From: Slackia sp. ZJ119
Lineage (GTDB): Bacteria; Actinomycetota; Coriobacteriia; Coriobacteriales; Eggerthellaceae
Direction: 5' to 3'
NCBI RefSeq assembly: GCF_011039175.1
Contig: NZ_JAAKEN010000003.1
Location: 124,001 to 188,000, forward strand
Length of the DNA: 64,000 nt
Positions 15,744 to 24,895 of this stretch are shown here, one piece after another (position 1 is the first letter of the stretch; every line of letters starts with the position of its first letter). The notes beneath the pieces were generated by a model. That model worked only from the letters and a program-made list of their open reading frames with translations. It did no database searches and was not told the origin of the DNA. A program made the position numbers and the translations under genes.

Positions 15744-17009
15744 GTGGCTTTCAGGCAGTCTCGCGAATTGGTGCTGGCGGCGGCGTGCGTCTGCAACGCG
15801 CTCGTCGGCTCGCTGTACATGTGGAGCATCTTCAACCTGCCGCTTCAGGCGGAACGCGGCTGGGCGCCCGGCGGCATTGCGCTTGCCTATTCGCTCTACC
15901 TTGTGTGCGAATGCGTCGCAAGCATCGTGTGCGGTCGTTTGCAGGCCTCCGTCTCGCCCCGTGCGCGGGCGTATTTCGGCGGGCTGCTCTTGTCGGTCGG
16001 GTGGTTTTGCGGCGGCCTCGCCCCGTCGCTGCCGATCATGTATGTCACGTTCAGCCTGATCGGCGGCATAGGAAGCGGCTTTTTGTACAACACGGCCATG
16101 ACGATCGCCACCGACTGGTACCCCGACAGGCGCGGATTTGCCACGGGGTGGTGCACCGGCTGCACGGGGCTTTCTCCGCTGCTGTTCGCGCCGTTGGGAA
16201 ACGCCCTCATCGAAAGCGTGGGCGTCGACTGGGCCTTCAAGGTCAGTGCGCTGCTGTTCTTGGCGGCCACGCTCGGCTTCGCGTGGCTGCTGCGCCGCCC
16301 GCCTGCGCCCGGGACTGCCGCTGCAGGCGCAGGCGAGGGCGCCGCATCGAGCGTTGCCGGCGCGTCTGCTTCTGCCGCTTCGCAGCCCTCCGCCGTCGGC
16401 CGCCCGCTCGACATGCCGCCTTCGCGCATGATGCGCACGCCCGAATTCTACAGCCTGTGGCTCGTCTACGTCGTCGGCGCCACGTCCGGCATGATGCTCA
16501 TCGGGCATGCTTCGGGCATCGGGCAACAGCTCGTGTCGATGACCGTGGCACAAGGAGCGCTCATGGTGGGGGTGCTGGCCGTCGCCAATTTTGCGGGGCG
16601 TCTTTTGTTCGGGGCGCTTTCCGACCGCTTCGGGCGCTATCCGGTGCTTGCCTTCACGCTGGCGGCGACGGCGGTCCTCATGATGGCGTGTTTTGCCAAT
16701 GCCACGACGTTTCCGCTGTTCACGGCAGTGTTGTTTGCCACAGGGCTGTGCTTTGGCGGCATCATGTCCATCGTGCCGGCGCTGACCGGCGACCTGTTCG
16801 GCCTTGCGCACTACGGCCAGAACTACGCGCTGGTGTTTTCGGGGTACACCTGCGCCTCGCTCATCGGCCCGATGCTCGGGGCGCTTGTGCTGGAGCAGAC
16901 CGGCGCCTACACGGCGGCTTTCCCCATCGCCGGGGCGCTGTCGGTCGTTGGGGTCGGGCTCGTCGTGCTCACGCGGCTGCTGGCGCGAAGGCGGGGGCGC
17001 ACGGCCTAA
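15744..17009 (+). CDS. MFS transporter, oxalate/formate antiporter (OFA) family
   Basis: Twelve-helix major facilitator of 421 residues. The N-terminus (ALVGSLYMWSIFNLPLQ) and the segment GFATGWCTGCTGLSPLLFAP are typical of the OFA branch, which exchanges carboxylates. GRLLFGALSDRFGR is the conserved loop between helices 8 and 9. A Ser/Ala-rich central linker separates the halves at about residues 192-222. GTG at 15744 is preferred because GGAAGG lies seven bases before it; an ATG seven codons earlier has no ribosome site. The substrate is unknown. Confidence 0.88.
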   Translation: MAFRQSRELVLAAACVCNALVGSLYMWSIFNLPLQAERGWAPGGIALAYSLYLVCECVASIVCGRLQASVSPRARAYFGGLLLSVGWFCGGLAPSLPIMYVTFSLIGGIGSGFLYNTAMTIATDWYPDRRGFATGWCTGCTGLSPLLFAPLGNALIESVGVDWAFKVSALLFLAATLGFAWLLRRPPAPGTAAAGAGEGAASSVAGASASAASQPSAVGRPLDMPPSRMMRTPEFYSLWLVYVVGATSGMMLIGHASGIGQQLVSMTVAQGALMVGVLAVANFAGRLLFGALSDRFGRYPVLAFTLAATAVLMMACFANATTFPLFTAVLFATGLCFGGIMSIVPALTGDLFGLAHYGQNYALVFSGYTCASLIGPMLGALVLEQTGAYTAAFPIAGALSVVGVGLVVLTRLLARRRGRTA

Positions 17010-17153
17010 GCGGCAGCCGGCGGGGCGGGCGACGCGCGTCCGGGGCGTTGGCGGTGCCGGAGCGTTGGCGTTCGTGCCGATCTGCGCCTTTTGCCCGAGC
17101 CTCGTTGTTTCGCCGATGCGCCAGGCGTGTGCCGCACGTCGGCGGCGCGTTTG

Positions 17154-17609
17154 CTACAGCAGCGCCATCACGGTCGAGAAGACCGTCGAGATCGCAATGG
17201 CGGCCATGAGGCACAGCAGGTAGCGCCTATCGCCGGACTCGTCGAAGGAAAGCCGCCCGCCGTTGGCGCGGTACTGCGCCCATGCGGCCCACGCGACGAC
17301 GGCGGCGAACACGAAGAGCATGCCGATGTTGAGCAAGTTCGCCAACTGCATGAACGCCTGATTGCCCGTCAGCGACGACATGGCCAGCATGAGCGCCGTC
17401 AAAAGCACGCCGAACAGCGCCACGCACACCCACGAGACGCGCTGGGCGCTCTGCTCGTTCGCTTCGGTGAAATACGTGCGCTTCTTTTTCGTGACGGGCA
17501 TGGCGACGAGGTGCAGGCTCTGCCCTTTCCACAGGCGGGTTGCAAGCGTGCCGCAGGCGACCATGACGATCGCGCCGACGACGATAAGAATGATGAGCAG
17601 CGCAGTCAT
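17154..17609 (-). CDS. Small membrane protein, unknown function
   Basis: A 151-residue protein with about four membrane helices (residues 2-20, 55-75, 85-108 and 130-150) and a basic loop VTKKKRTYFTEANEQSAQR between the first two. ATG at 17609 follows AAAGGG. I do not recognise the family. It is convergent with the MFS gene and divergent from the metallopeptidase gene, so it is probably monocistronic. Confidence 0.72.
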   Translation of the reverse strand: MTALLIILIVVGAIVMVACGTLATRLWKGQSLHLVAMPVTKKKRTYFTEANEQSAQRVSWVCVALFGVLLTALMLAMSSLTGNQAFMQLANLLNIGMLFVFAAVVAWAAWAQYRANGGRLSFDESGDRRYLLCLMAAIAISTVFSTVMALL

Positions 17610-17804
17610 GTTTGTGCCCTTTCGTTGTTGCAGACAGGTGCGCAGCGGCCGCAGTCGCGCAAGCGCCGCCAGCGTGGAGCCATTGTATCCGTTTCGCTTC
17701 TCGCAGCCGCGCCCTTTGCACAAAATTGCCGCCAAGGGAAGGATGGGACGGTCTGCGAATTCAGGTAGAATGGGAAGCGGTTGTGCCGACGCGAAGGAGG
17801 GCCC

Positions 17805-18200
17805 ATGGAGCCGTTGACCTCAGAGGAATTCGAACGCATCGTTGAAGAGGCCATCGCCGCTGTTCCGAAACGTTTCAGGGAGGCGATGGAAAACATCGTC
17901 ATCGTCATCGAAGACGAGCCAACCGACGACGACTTCGAGGCGGCGGATTCGCCGGAATCCTACGGCGGCTCGTTTTGCGATGACGAGCTGCTGGGGCTTT
18001 ATGACGGCATCAGCCTGCCGGATCGCGTCGACTTGTACGAGCTGGACGTGCCCGACGTGATCACCGTGTACAAAGGCCCGCACGAGCGCTGCTTCGAAGA
18101 CCGCGACGAGCTGGTGGAAGAAGTCGAGAAGACGATCGTGCACGAGATCGGGCATTACTTCGGGCTTGACGACGAGAAGCTCTACGACATGGGGTATTAG
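17805..18200 (+). CDS. Metallopeptidase family protein (minimal zincin, HExxH)
   Basis: A 131-residue acidic protein with the zinc motif HEIGHYFGLDD (His113, Glu114, His117, possible third ligand near Asp122). Length, Asp/Glu-rich body and the C-terminal motif match the small zincin-like family (Pfam metallopeptidase family PF06262), cytosolic, whose substrate is unknown. ATG at 17805 follows GAAGGAGG. An extreme poly-G/poly-C tract starts 11 bases past the stop. Confidence 0.9.
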   Translation: MEPLTSEEFERIVEEAIAAVPKRFREAMENIVIVIEDEPTDDDFEAADSPESYGGSFCDDELLGLYDGISLPDRVDLYELDVPDVITVYKGPHERCFEDRDELVEEVEKTIVHEIGHYFGLDDEKLYDMGY

Positions 18201-18211
18201 GAAGGCGCGGC

Positions 18212-18267
18212 GGGGGGGGGGGGGGGCGGCCCCCCCCCCCGCCCCCCCCCCCCCCCCCCCCCCCCCC
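18212..18267. repeat. Poly-G / poly-C homopolymer tract
   Basis: Fifteen G at 18212-18226, a CGG break, eleven C at 18230-18240, one G, then twenty-six C at 18242-18267. The G and C runs are complementary and could fold into a long hairpin between two convergent genes, where a terminator is expected. Such tracts are unstable in replication and hard to sequence, so length may be wrong in the assembly. It disrupts no reading frame. Confidence 0.85.
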
Positions 18268-18391
18268 GCCGCAGCTCGCGTGACAGCCGACAGCGGCAGC
18301 TGCGACTTCGGCCGCCGAGCAGGCGCCGCTGCCATGCTGCCGACGTTCTGGTGCGACCGCTTCTGCCGCCGTCCGCCGCGCGGACGTCGAG

Positions 18392-19540
18392 CTACGCGAA
18401 CAGCTCGGCCGTTTCCTCCATCCGCTTGGCTATGGGCACGCCGAAGGGGCAGTTCGGCTCGCAGGCTTGGCAGCCCGTGCAGTCTGCCGCGTTCGCATCC
18501 AGCGCCACGTAGTGCTCTCGAATCGATTCCGGCACCGTGTCGTGCATCAGCGCCAGGTCGGCGAACTTGTTGACCGTCGCGATGTCGATGCCGACCGTGC
18601 AGGGCTGGCAATGCCCGCAGTAGATGCAGTGGCCCGCATAGGCGTGCCGCGGCGCCCCGGCGAGCACCGACGCGTAGTCCTTTTCGTCGTCGGAAGCCTC
18701 TTCGTAGGCGGCGGCTTCGGCGATCTGCGACAGTTCGCTGTAGCCGGCCAGCACCGACGTGGCCGCCGGCCGTGTCAGGCAGTAGTGGATGCACTGCACC
18801 GGCGTGAGCGCGACTTCGAAGGGCGATTTTCCCGCATCGAGCAGACGTCCGCCGGCGTAAGGCTTCATGACGGTGAGGCCCACGTTGCGGCGCTGGCATT
18901 CCGCGTAAAACCGCGCACGGACCGGATCGATGCCCTCGTCGTTCGCTTGGGCCAAATCCCCGTACAGCGCTTCCAGATCGTCGGTGGGCGGCATCATGTC
19001 GAAGGCCGGGTTGATGGAGAACATGATCGTTTCGATCTCGGGGCAGTCAAGGGCCGCCAGCGCCACGTCGGGATTGTGCGTGGAAAGCCCGACGTGCTCG
19101 ATCGCGCCGGCGTCGCGCAGGCTGCGCACGTAGGCCAGATACGGCGAGTCGTCCATGATCTCGGCGAATTCGACGGGGCTGTCCACGTAGTGGATCATGC
19201 CGAGCTCCACGTGGTCGGTCTGCAGCAGGCGCAGCAGGTCTTCGAAGGCGGCGCGGCATTTCTCGACGTCGCGGGTGCGCACGTACTGGCCGTTTTGCCA
19301 GGTCGAACCCACGTGTCCCTGGATGATCCACCTGTCGCGGCTGCCCAGGTCGGCCATGGCCTGTCCCAGCTTGCCGCGCATGACGGGGTCGGACATCCAC
19401 ACGTCCATGAGGTTGATGCCGCTGTCTTGGCAGGTGCGCACGAATTCGCGCACCTCGTCGGCCGGCCCTTCCATCCACTCGGCTCCAAACCCGATCTCGC
19501 TGACTTCCAACCCCGTCTTCCCCAATGTGCGCAGACGCAT
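18392..19540 (-). CDS. Aldo/keto reductase fused to a C-terminal ferredoxin-type Fe-S domain
   Basis: A 382-residue protein: an aldo/keto reductase barrel (about 1-290) followed by cysteine motifs, CxxCxxCxxC at 305-314 and a [4Fe-4S] motif CTGCQACEPNC at 354-364. The barrel matches an anaerobe subfamily with GINLMDVWMSDP and WIIQGHVGSTWQ. In these the canonical catalytic Tyr and Lys of aldo/keto reductases are replaced (Trp48 region, Gln74), while the HY of GMIHYVD remains. Electron transfer through the cluster rather than simple NADPH reduction is therefore plausible. ATG at 19540 follows AAGGAG. Substrate unknown. Confidence 0.88.
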   Translation of the reverse strand: MRLRTLGKTGLEVSEIGFGAEWMEGPADEVREFVRTCQDSGINLMDVWMSDPVMRGKLGQAMADLGSRDRWIIQGHVGSTWQNGQYVRTRDVEKCRAAFEDLLRLLQTDHVELGMIHYVDSPVEFAEIMDDSPYLAYVRSLRDAGAIEHVGLSTHNPDVALAALDCPEIETIMFSINPAFDMMPPTDDLEALYGDLAQANDEGIDPVRARFYAECQRRNVGLTVMKPYAGGRLLDAGKSPFEVALTPVQCIHYCLTRPAATSVLAGYSELSQIAEAAAYEEASDDEKDYASVLAGAPRHAYAGHCIYCGHCQPCTVGIDIATVNKFADLALMHDTVPESIREHYVALDANAADCTGCQACEPNCPFGVPIAKRMEETAELFA

Positions 19541-19665
19541 GGCGGCTCCTTACGCTCGCTTTCGGCAGTTTCAAACGCAGAAAACCTTACCCGGTCAGCA
19601 AGCGTTTGACAAGGCGTCGTGGAAGGGCGGGGAAGCGGGGCCAAGAGAGGTCGTGTTCTGACGCG

Positions 19666-20469
19666 TTATCGGCGTTGTAGCTGGAGATCGATCCAATCAC
19701 TGATAATTTCACGGATAACGTATGAAATAGAAGGTTCGCCGATCTCGAACAGTTGACCCCTGACACCGCAAATTGAATACAGTTCAAGATTGCTCATTTT
19801 TCCATCATTGGGATAGGTGCTGCTTATGGCTTCAAATGGCTGATACTTGTACATCTCTCCATCGAAGTTTGTAAGGGCCAATGGTGCTGGCGTGTAAGCT
19901 TCCGCGCGATTGATGGGACAAAACCAGAATTCTTCTGGATACCTATCACCGGCACGACTGATACCGATAAGGAGATTGTAGTAATTAATTAGCATTACGG
20001 GGCCATTGGACTTATTGCTTAAAAAACTGACCATGTCGTCAGAGTCGTCCAGCAACGCAAGTCGGAATAATAGAAAGACAAGCTGTACTGCGCTTTCCAT
20101 TTCGGCTTTTATGCGACGTACTCGTTTGTAAAAACCTGCGTTATAGTCCGGCAAGGTTTCTGTGTCGACAGCTCCTCTGAACGCATCAAATGGATCAAAA
20201 CCATAGTCGAGAGATCGCTGATAGAGTTCATAGGCTTTATAGGAAGGGAAGCCAAGTTGACAGCCTCTCTCGTTGCATTTCGCTATTAAGCAAGCCCCCA
20301 ACTTACAAATTTCAGGATAGGACGATTCTAGTGCGTATTCCAGTGCCGCGTTATTGCTAGCGTCAATTCTGGCGCGCGGCATATTGAGGTATTCAGCGAT
20401 GATTCCAACTTCGGTGCAAAGCTGTCCTAGTCTTATATTCATTATTTCGGTAAATTGACCAGTCTGCAT
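19666..20469 (-). CDS. Hypothetical protein, third gene of AT-rich operon
   Basis: A 267-residue, probably cytosolic protein of no recognised family; no signal peptide or membrane helix. Starts MQTGQFTEIMNIRLGQL with AAGGAT ahead of the ATG. Codon use is clearly more AT-rich than the flanking core genes. It begins 9 bases after the preceding small gene, so both are surely co-transcribed with the repeat protein upstream. Helix-rich N-terminus and a C-terminal mixed region are all that can be said. Confidence 0.75.
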   Translation of the reverse strand: MQTGQFTEIMNIRLGQLCTEVGIIAEYLNMPRARIDASNNAALEYALESSYPEICKLGACLIAKCNERGCQLGFPSYKAYELYQRSLDYGFDPFDAFRGAVDTETLPDYNAGFYKRVRRIKAEMESAVQLVFLLFRLALLDDSDDMVSFLSNKSNGPVMLINYYNLLIGISRAGDRYPEEFWFCPINRAEAYTPAPLALTNFDGEMYKYQPFEAISSTYPNDGKMSNLELYSICGVRGQLFEIGEPSISYVIREIISDWIDLQLQRR

Positions 20470-20478
20470 GATATATCC

Positions 20479-20865
20479 TTATGAGTATTGACGTGTCGCC
20501 GCAGCGAAATAAAATGAAGCTTTGCGAAGTTGCTCTGACACTTTGTCATAGCCAAGACAGTAAGCAGTATCAGCTGCTTCATAGCTGCACTCTTTGGCGA
20601 TCTCGCACCAAGCTCTAATGTTATTTGCAGGTATGTTAGGAAATACTTCGTTTTCTACTAGGTGTGCAACATCCTGCGGATTGCTGCTAGGTTGGCGAAT
20701 AGCCTCTTGGGCTTTGATAATGCAATAACAACCTTCTTCGATATTTGTCATATTGAAATTCAGAGGACTGTTGCCTTCAAGCATATTGCAATATGAAGCT
20801 ACAATTCTGGACTTAGCAACTGCTACCTGCAGTTTATACGGTACCTGTTTTCTGAAAAAACCCAT
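20479..20865 (-). CDS. Hypothetical protein, second gene of AT-rich operon
   Basis: A 128-residue, Cys- and Ala-containing, probably helical protein (MGFFRKQVPYKLQVAVAKSR at the start). It has no recognised domain. It shares the MGF start with the larger upstream protein, and its ribosome site is AGGA. It lies 31 bases after the repeat protein and 9 bases before the third gene. Likely a partner of the other two. Confidence 0.72.
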   Translation of the reverse strand: MGFFRKQVPYKLQVAVAKSRIVASYCNMLEGNSPLNFNMTNIEEGCYCIIKAQEAIRQPSSNPQDVAHLVENEVFPNIPANNIRAWCEIAKECSYEAADTAYCLGYDKVSEQLRKASFYFAAATRQYS

Positions 20866-20896
20866 CTTTGCAATCCTAACTATTTTGGAGGTGCTG

Positions 20897-22690
20897 CTAG
20901 AATCGGATTCCTTGAACGAAGGCTGAAGCGATTTTGTCGTGACACATGCTCAAAGCGGGATCCTTGGCGTGATAGAACACGCCTGGCATTGTTCCTGCAC
21001 GACCCCTGCCAAGTGCTAGTGTGTTGTCTTCATTGGGGAATTCGATCATTGTAAATATAGGCACCTCAGGGATTGCGTTCGACTCGGGATCAAAGTCACT
21101 GAGAATGGTAGTCGATTGAAAGTTCCCCGGCTCTAGCCGTTCATCCGGTATGAAAATGCATCCATTTGCATTGTAGATGCTGAAGATGCTGCTCCTTAAT
21201 TCCAGACACGCTTTTCCTAGTAAGTACAGGTAACATGGATTATTGTCATATAAAATATTGACAATATCTACGGCATCTTCGTCGATGGCAACCTTAAGAA
21301 GTTCCAATGAAGCTGTGAGTGCTTCGGATGATGACTCTAGTAGTAGGTCATCTACCGTATCTAGTCGTATACCAAAACCGCCATTTATCTCGCAGAGTGT
21401 TAGTTGACCTATTAAATTAGCATATTCGGTGTAATTCCGAGGAGCGTGGTCGTAGTACTGGAAGTACTTATCCGGCAATGGAAAGCCTACTCTACGGCCA
21501 GTTTCGGTTTGAGTTTGCAAATTGATAGCTTGTATGCTTAAACAAGGAGATACTTGATCTAAAAAAGAGGTAAAGTTGGGGCGTATTCCTCCACTTTGTC
21601 TGTAAAGGAAAATGGCATTATTGCAGGTACCTATAAAAATGGCACTATTTTGAATAAAACTTTCGATTGCTGAAATGAGTTTATCGCTTGCTTGCTTAAG
21701 GGAGTTTTGAAAGCCATTTCCTTCGGATGGAAGAACAAGTCTCACGTTTGATGGAAATGTGTCGAATAGCGAATTCGTGCTGCCGATGTTTGAAATATCC
21801 CATCGACTGATATCCACCGAAGGCAAACTGAAGCACTTGTAGAACATGTAGCCAGTACTAACGAGATTTGAGGTATCCCATTTTGAAACATCGGCTTTGG
21901 CTAGGCTTTGGCAGCCGTAGAACATAGCAAACATATTTTGAACGTGAGAAGTGTTCCAGTCGCTAACCTCAATGGCGGTTAGCGAATCGCAATAGTGAAA
22001 CATGTGTTCCATGGATGTGACTTTTTCAGTGTTCCATTTTCCCATATCAAGCGAGGTAAGCTTTTCGCAGTTGTAGAACATGTACGACGTAAATTCAACT
22101 CGAGAAGTATCCCAGTTCTTCAGATCTATAGACAATAAGCCCGTGCAGTCGTAAAACAGGTAAGACATGTCTGTTACGGACTCCGTATTCCACTGATCAA
22201 GATCTAGACATTGAAGACACTTGCAGCCATGGAACATAGATCGCATATCGGTGACGTTCGAGGTATTCCACTTGCTTGCTTCGAGATCGCGCAAAGATGA
22301 GCAGTTGGCAAACAGGGACTGCATGTCGGTGATATTAGACGTGTCGATTTTGTCTAGTTGAGCTGCTTCTAGGTTTTCCATATCTTCGAACCATCCAGAT
22401 ATGGAGAGAGGTGAAATTGCGTGTCCAGCCGTAATGCGTCTTACTTGCATTTTTTCTTCATGCCATGGTGCTTCTTCGGTGTTGAGGATATTCTGGTATA
22501 GCTTAACGACAGCGTGTCCGCTTATGGTTTGAATATTATCTGGTGCGGCACTCGAGCCAAAGTAGAGTTCATTGTTGTCTAAGAGTGCTGCAAAAGCAAA
22601 TTGGCGGGCCTCGATATCAACATCAGCTCGTTTCTCATTGTCAGACGCATGATCGAACAGGGCCTGACGCAAGTCCCCAATAAAGCCCAT
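20897..22690 (-). CDS. Leaderless DUF285 (BspA-like) repeat protein
   Basis: A 597-residue protein with eight tandem 26-residue repeats at residues 115-322, each of the form W-x-T-S-x-V-x-x-M-x-x-M-F-x-x-C-x-x-L-x-x-L-D (starts at 115, 141, 167, 193, 219, 245, 271, 297). This is the DUF285/BspA-like leucine-rich type, normally on secreted surface proteins. Here there is no signal peptide, anchor or membrane helix. A unique N-terminal domain (1-113) and a C-terminal domain (about 325-597) flank the repeats. ATG at 22690 has AAAGGAGG ahead. It heads a three-gene AT-rich operon, a sign of horizontal transfer. Function unknown. Confidence 0.82.
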   Translation of the reverse strand: MGFIGDLRQALFDHASDNEKRADVDIEARQFAFAALLDNNELYFGSSAAPDNIQTISGHAVVKLYQNILNTEEAPWHEEKMQVRRITAGHAISPLSISGWFEDMENLEAAQLDKIDTSNITDMQSLFANCSSLRDLEASKWNTSNVTDMRSMFHGCKCLQCLDLDQWNTESVTDMSYLFYDCTGLLSIDLKNWDTSRVEFTSYMFYNCEKLTSLDMGKWNTEKVTSMEHMFHYCDSLTAIEVSDWNTSHVQNMFAMFYGCQSLAKADVSKWDTSNLVSTGYMFYKCFSLPSVDISRWDISNIGSTNSLFDTFPSNVRLVLPSEGNGFQNSLKQASDKLISAIESFIQNSAIFIGTCNNAIFLYRQSGGIRPNFTSFLDQVSPCLSIQAINLQTQTETGRRVGFPLPDKYFQYYDHAPRNYTEYANLIGQLTLCEINGGFGIRLDTVDDLLLESSSEALTASLELLKVAIDEDAVDIVNILYDNNPCYLYLLGKACLELRSSIFSIYNANGCIFIPDERLEPGNFQSTTILSDFDPESNAIPEVPIFTMIEFPNEDNTLALGRGRAGTMPGVFYHAKDPALSMCHDKIASAFVQGIRF

Positions 22691-23094
22691 AGTAATCCTC
22701 CTTTACTTGTGGCTGATCATAAATTGTAGCTGTTTGGGTAATCATGTACTGGGGCACTTTTGTAACTCTTGAGAACATACAATTATTGTTTAGCTACTTG
22801 ATCATCTTTAAGTGTCGTGGATCCTGCGAAAGACTTGTTGGCGCCAGCCCATTTCCAAGTCACTTCCACAACAGTATGCCCATGCGCTGCATAACGAATT
22901 GCCCCATCTTCGTAGTAAACGCCAACTGGGTATTTTGCTTGATAGCTCTTATGATCCTGACGCAGCATTAAGCGCGTCTTCTGTCGAAGGCAGCCTGCTT
23001 TTGCTGGCCGTATGGTATCCGGCGCTGCATTGCGCCCTCCGCGTTGCTCGTGGTAGAGTCTGCGGACCGGATTATTTGCGAAAAGGGGAGCGCC
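22691..23094. other. AT-rich intergenic region with a possible gene remnant
   Basis: It holds the promoter region of the three-gene operon. A minus-strand frame at 22783-22968 reads MLRQDHKSYQAKYPVGVYYEDGAIRY and ends at 22783; I recognise no family and it has no good ribosome site. It is probably a fragment of a lost gene. Confidence 0.4.
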
Positions 23095-23476
23095 ATGACG
23101 GATGGGAAGCAAGGCTTCACGCATCTGACGAGGAAAAACGACAAAGGGGGTCTACGTCATCGATGCGGCGGCTTTGCGCGAGTTGCTCGAAGGCGGCTTC
23201 TGCAGCGTGGCGACAGAGCGGTTCGGCGTCTTCGAAGACGCCTGCGAAGTGATAGCGCAGCAGCTGGATGCCGCGACGAGGCGACTTGAGGAACGCAAAT
23301 CGCGCGGCGTATCAAAAGCGCAGTCGCTCAACAGATGCTCGCCCAAAAAGCTGGCCTATGCCACCATGCTCACGATGCTGGAAGGCAAAGATGACGGTCT
23401 CGTTTGTAGGGGGGGCGTCGGTCGGCGGTCCTTCAGGGCTGCATCTGATGCTAGCTCCTTTGAGGCAGCGCATTAA
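23095..23476 (+). pseudogene. Frameshifted small gene
   Basis: ATG at 23095 follows a good AAGGGGAG site and opens MTDGKQGFTHLTRKNDKG. At a GGGGG run (23145-23149) the coding pattern moves to another frame and continues VYVIDAAALRELLEGG, then FGVFEDACEVIAQQLDAA and KLAYATMLTMLEGKDDG, before decaying. One extra base would explain it. The product family is not recognised; size and acidic helical character recall small phage or mobile-element proteins. A sequencing error is possible. Confidence 0.5.
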
Positions 23477-23808
23477 ACGGCATTCGAATCAAGGTCGATT
23501 TCAACTGTAATGGGCTGTCAGCTCTCCGGACGCGCTTTCACCTGCCCGAAGCGGGCTTTTGAAAACCGTCGCGCTTCGTTCCAAGGAAACGATGATGAAA
23601 GCAGTCAACGCAGGACTTGCGGAATAATCGGCGTTTCCCTAGAATAGGGACGTTGTGAAACCGAGTCCTCCAAGGGGATGTCTTTTTGGTCATTGTTCTG
23701 TAGAGAACGCCCAACCGAATAGCTCTTGCAAAAGGCAGCCGTCAGGCCGCATGGTTGGCGTTCGCAAAATTCGACTTCATCCGTTCGAAACTACAGAAAG
23801 AGACAGCA
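23477..23808. other. Intergenic region before the methyltransferase
   Basis: No gene seen. It contains an exact TCGGCGTTTCCC (23628-23639), one of the recurrent intergenic copies in this window. Confidence 0.45.
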
Positions 23809-24531
23809 ATGAACCGCTTTCCCAAATCGGGGACTTTCCCCCTGGACGTCGTTCAATCCAAGATCATGGGCCCCAACCCCTTGAAGCTGTGCGAGGAGCT
23901 CCTTCGCGGGCACGAGATCCCGCAGGGCGCCGTGGTGCTCGACCTGGGGTCGGGCACGGGCATCACCTCGTGCCTGCTGGCCCGCGAGTACGGCTTTGCC
24001 ACCTACGCCGTCGATCTGTGGAGCGACCCCGGCGAGAACATGCGCTTCTTTGAAGAGATGGGCCTGTCGAACCGGCAGATCTGCCCCGTCAAGGCCGACG
24101 CCGCACAGGGTCTGCCCTTCGCCACGGAGTTCTTCGACGCGGTCGTCAGTATCGACGCCTACAACTACTTCGGGCGCGACCGCGCGTACCTGGGCGAGAA
24201 GCTTCTGCCGCACGTCAAGCGCGGCGGGCTTCTGTACTTCGCCATCCCCGGCATGGTGCGGGACTGCCATGACGACCTGCCGCCCGAGCTGCTGCTGAGC
24301 TGGACGCCCGAGCAGCTGGAGTACATGCACGACATCAACTGGTGGCGCACTGTGATCGAGTCCACGCGCGGCGTGTGCATCGAGCGCATGGCGCCCTTGG
24401 CCTGCCATGACGAGGCGTGGGCCGACTGGCTCGCCTGCGACAACGAGTACGCCGCCGGCGACCGAGCCTCGATGGAGGCCGGCGCGGGCAGGCTGCTGAA
24501 CAGCATCGGCATCGTGCTGCGAAGGCTGTAG
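23809..24531 (+). CDS. Class I SAM-dependent methyltransferase
   Basis: A 240-residue methyltransferase. Motif I VVLDLGSGTGITSCLLA starts near residue 43, an acidic position after the second strand is in YAVDLWSDPGEN (about 68-79), and VVSIDAYNYFGRD follows near 113. The pattern resembles UbiE-type/DUF-class small-molecule methyltransferases; the substrate is not evident. ATG at 23809 follows AGAAAGAGA. A 34-base piece of its sequence recurs at 26083-26116 with one mismatch, showing a second copy once existed nearby. Confidence 0.85.
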   Translation: MNRFPKSGTFPLDVVQSKIMGPNPLKLCEELLRGHEIPQGAVVLDLGSGTGITSCLLAREYGFATYAVDLWSDPGENMRFFEEMGLSNRQICPVKADAAQGLPFATEFFDAVVSIDAYNYFGRDRAYLGEKLLPHVKRGGLLYFAIPGMVRDCHDDLPPELLLSWTPEQLEYMHDINWWRTVIESTRGVCIERMAPLACHDEAWADWLACDNEYAAGDRASMEAGAGRLLNSIGIVLRRL

Positions 24532-24895
24532 GAGGGGAGGGGGCGGCCGGCGATTCCCGTCGTCAGCCGCCCCCTGGCGTCATGCCGCCAGGCTTGAATA
24601 CAGACGCGCCGCAAAGTCCCCTTGAACGCGTTCGTAATCAGCCCATAGGCGTGCCACGGCATCTGCGCACGATCCTTCACCACCTACAAGGAAAGCGGGT
24701 GCATGAACATCATGCTGGGCCTCGCACTCGCTTTCCCTGTTGAGATGGTTGGCGTCCACATCCTCGTCATGCAGTGGAGCGCCTTGGCTGCCGTTATCGT
24801 CACACTGTTGTCCTCATGACAGCGCACAATGAACGTTTAGCCATGAAGCGTTCTTCTTGATAATGCCGAGCGAATACGGTGTGAATGCCAGCTGA
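24532..24895. other. Intergenic region with a membrane-protein fragment
   Basis: A plus-strand stretch at about 24700-24818 reads TTYKESGCMNIMLGLALAF, then PVEMVGVHILVMQW, before a stop. It looks like the C-terminal half of a lost integral membrane protein, without a plausible start. Nothing else recognised. Confidence 0.4.

Noticed and set aside
18205-18570. Proline-rich frames through the poly-C tract
   Set aside because: They are homopolymer artefacts in every frame.
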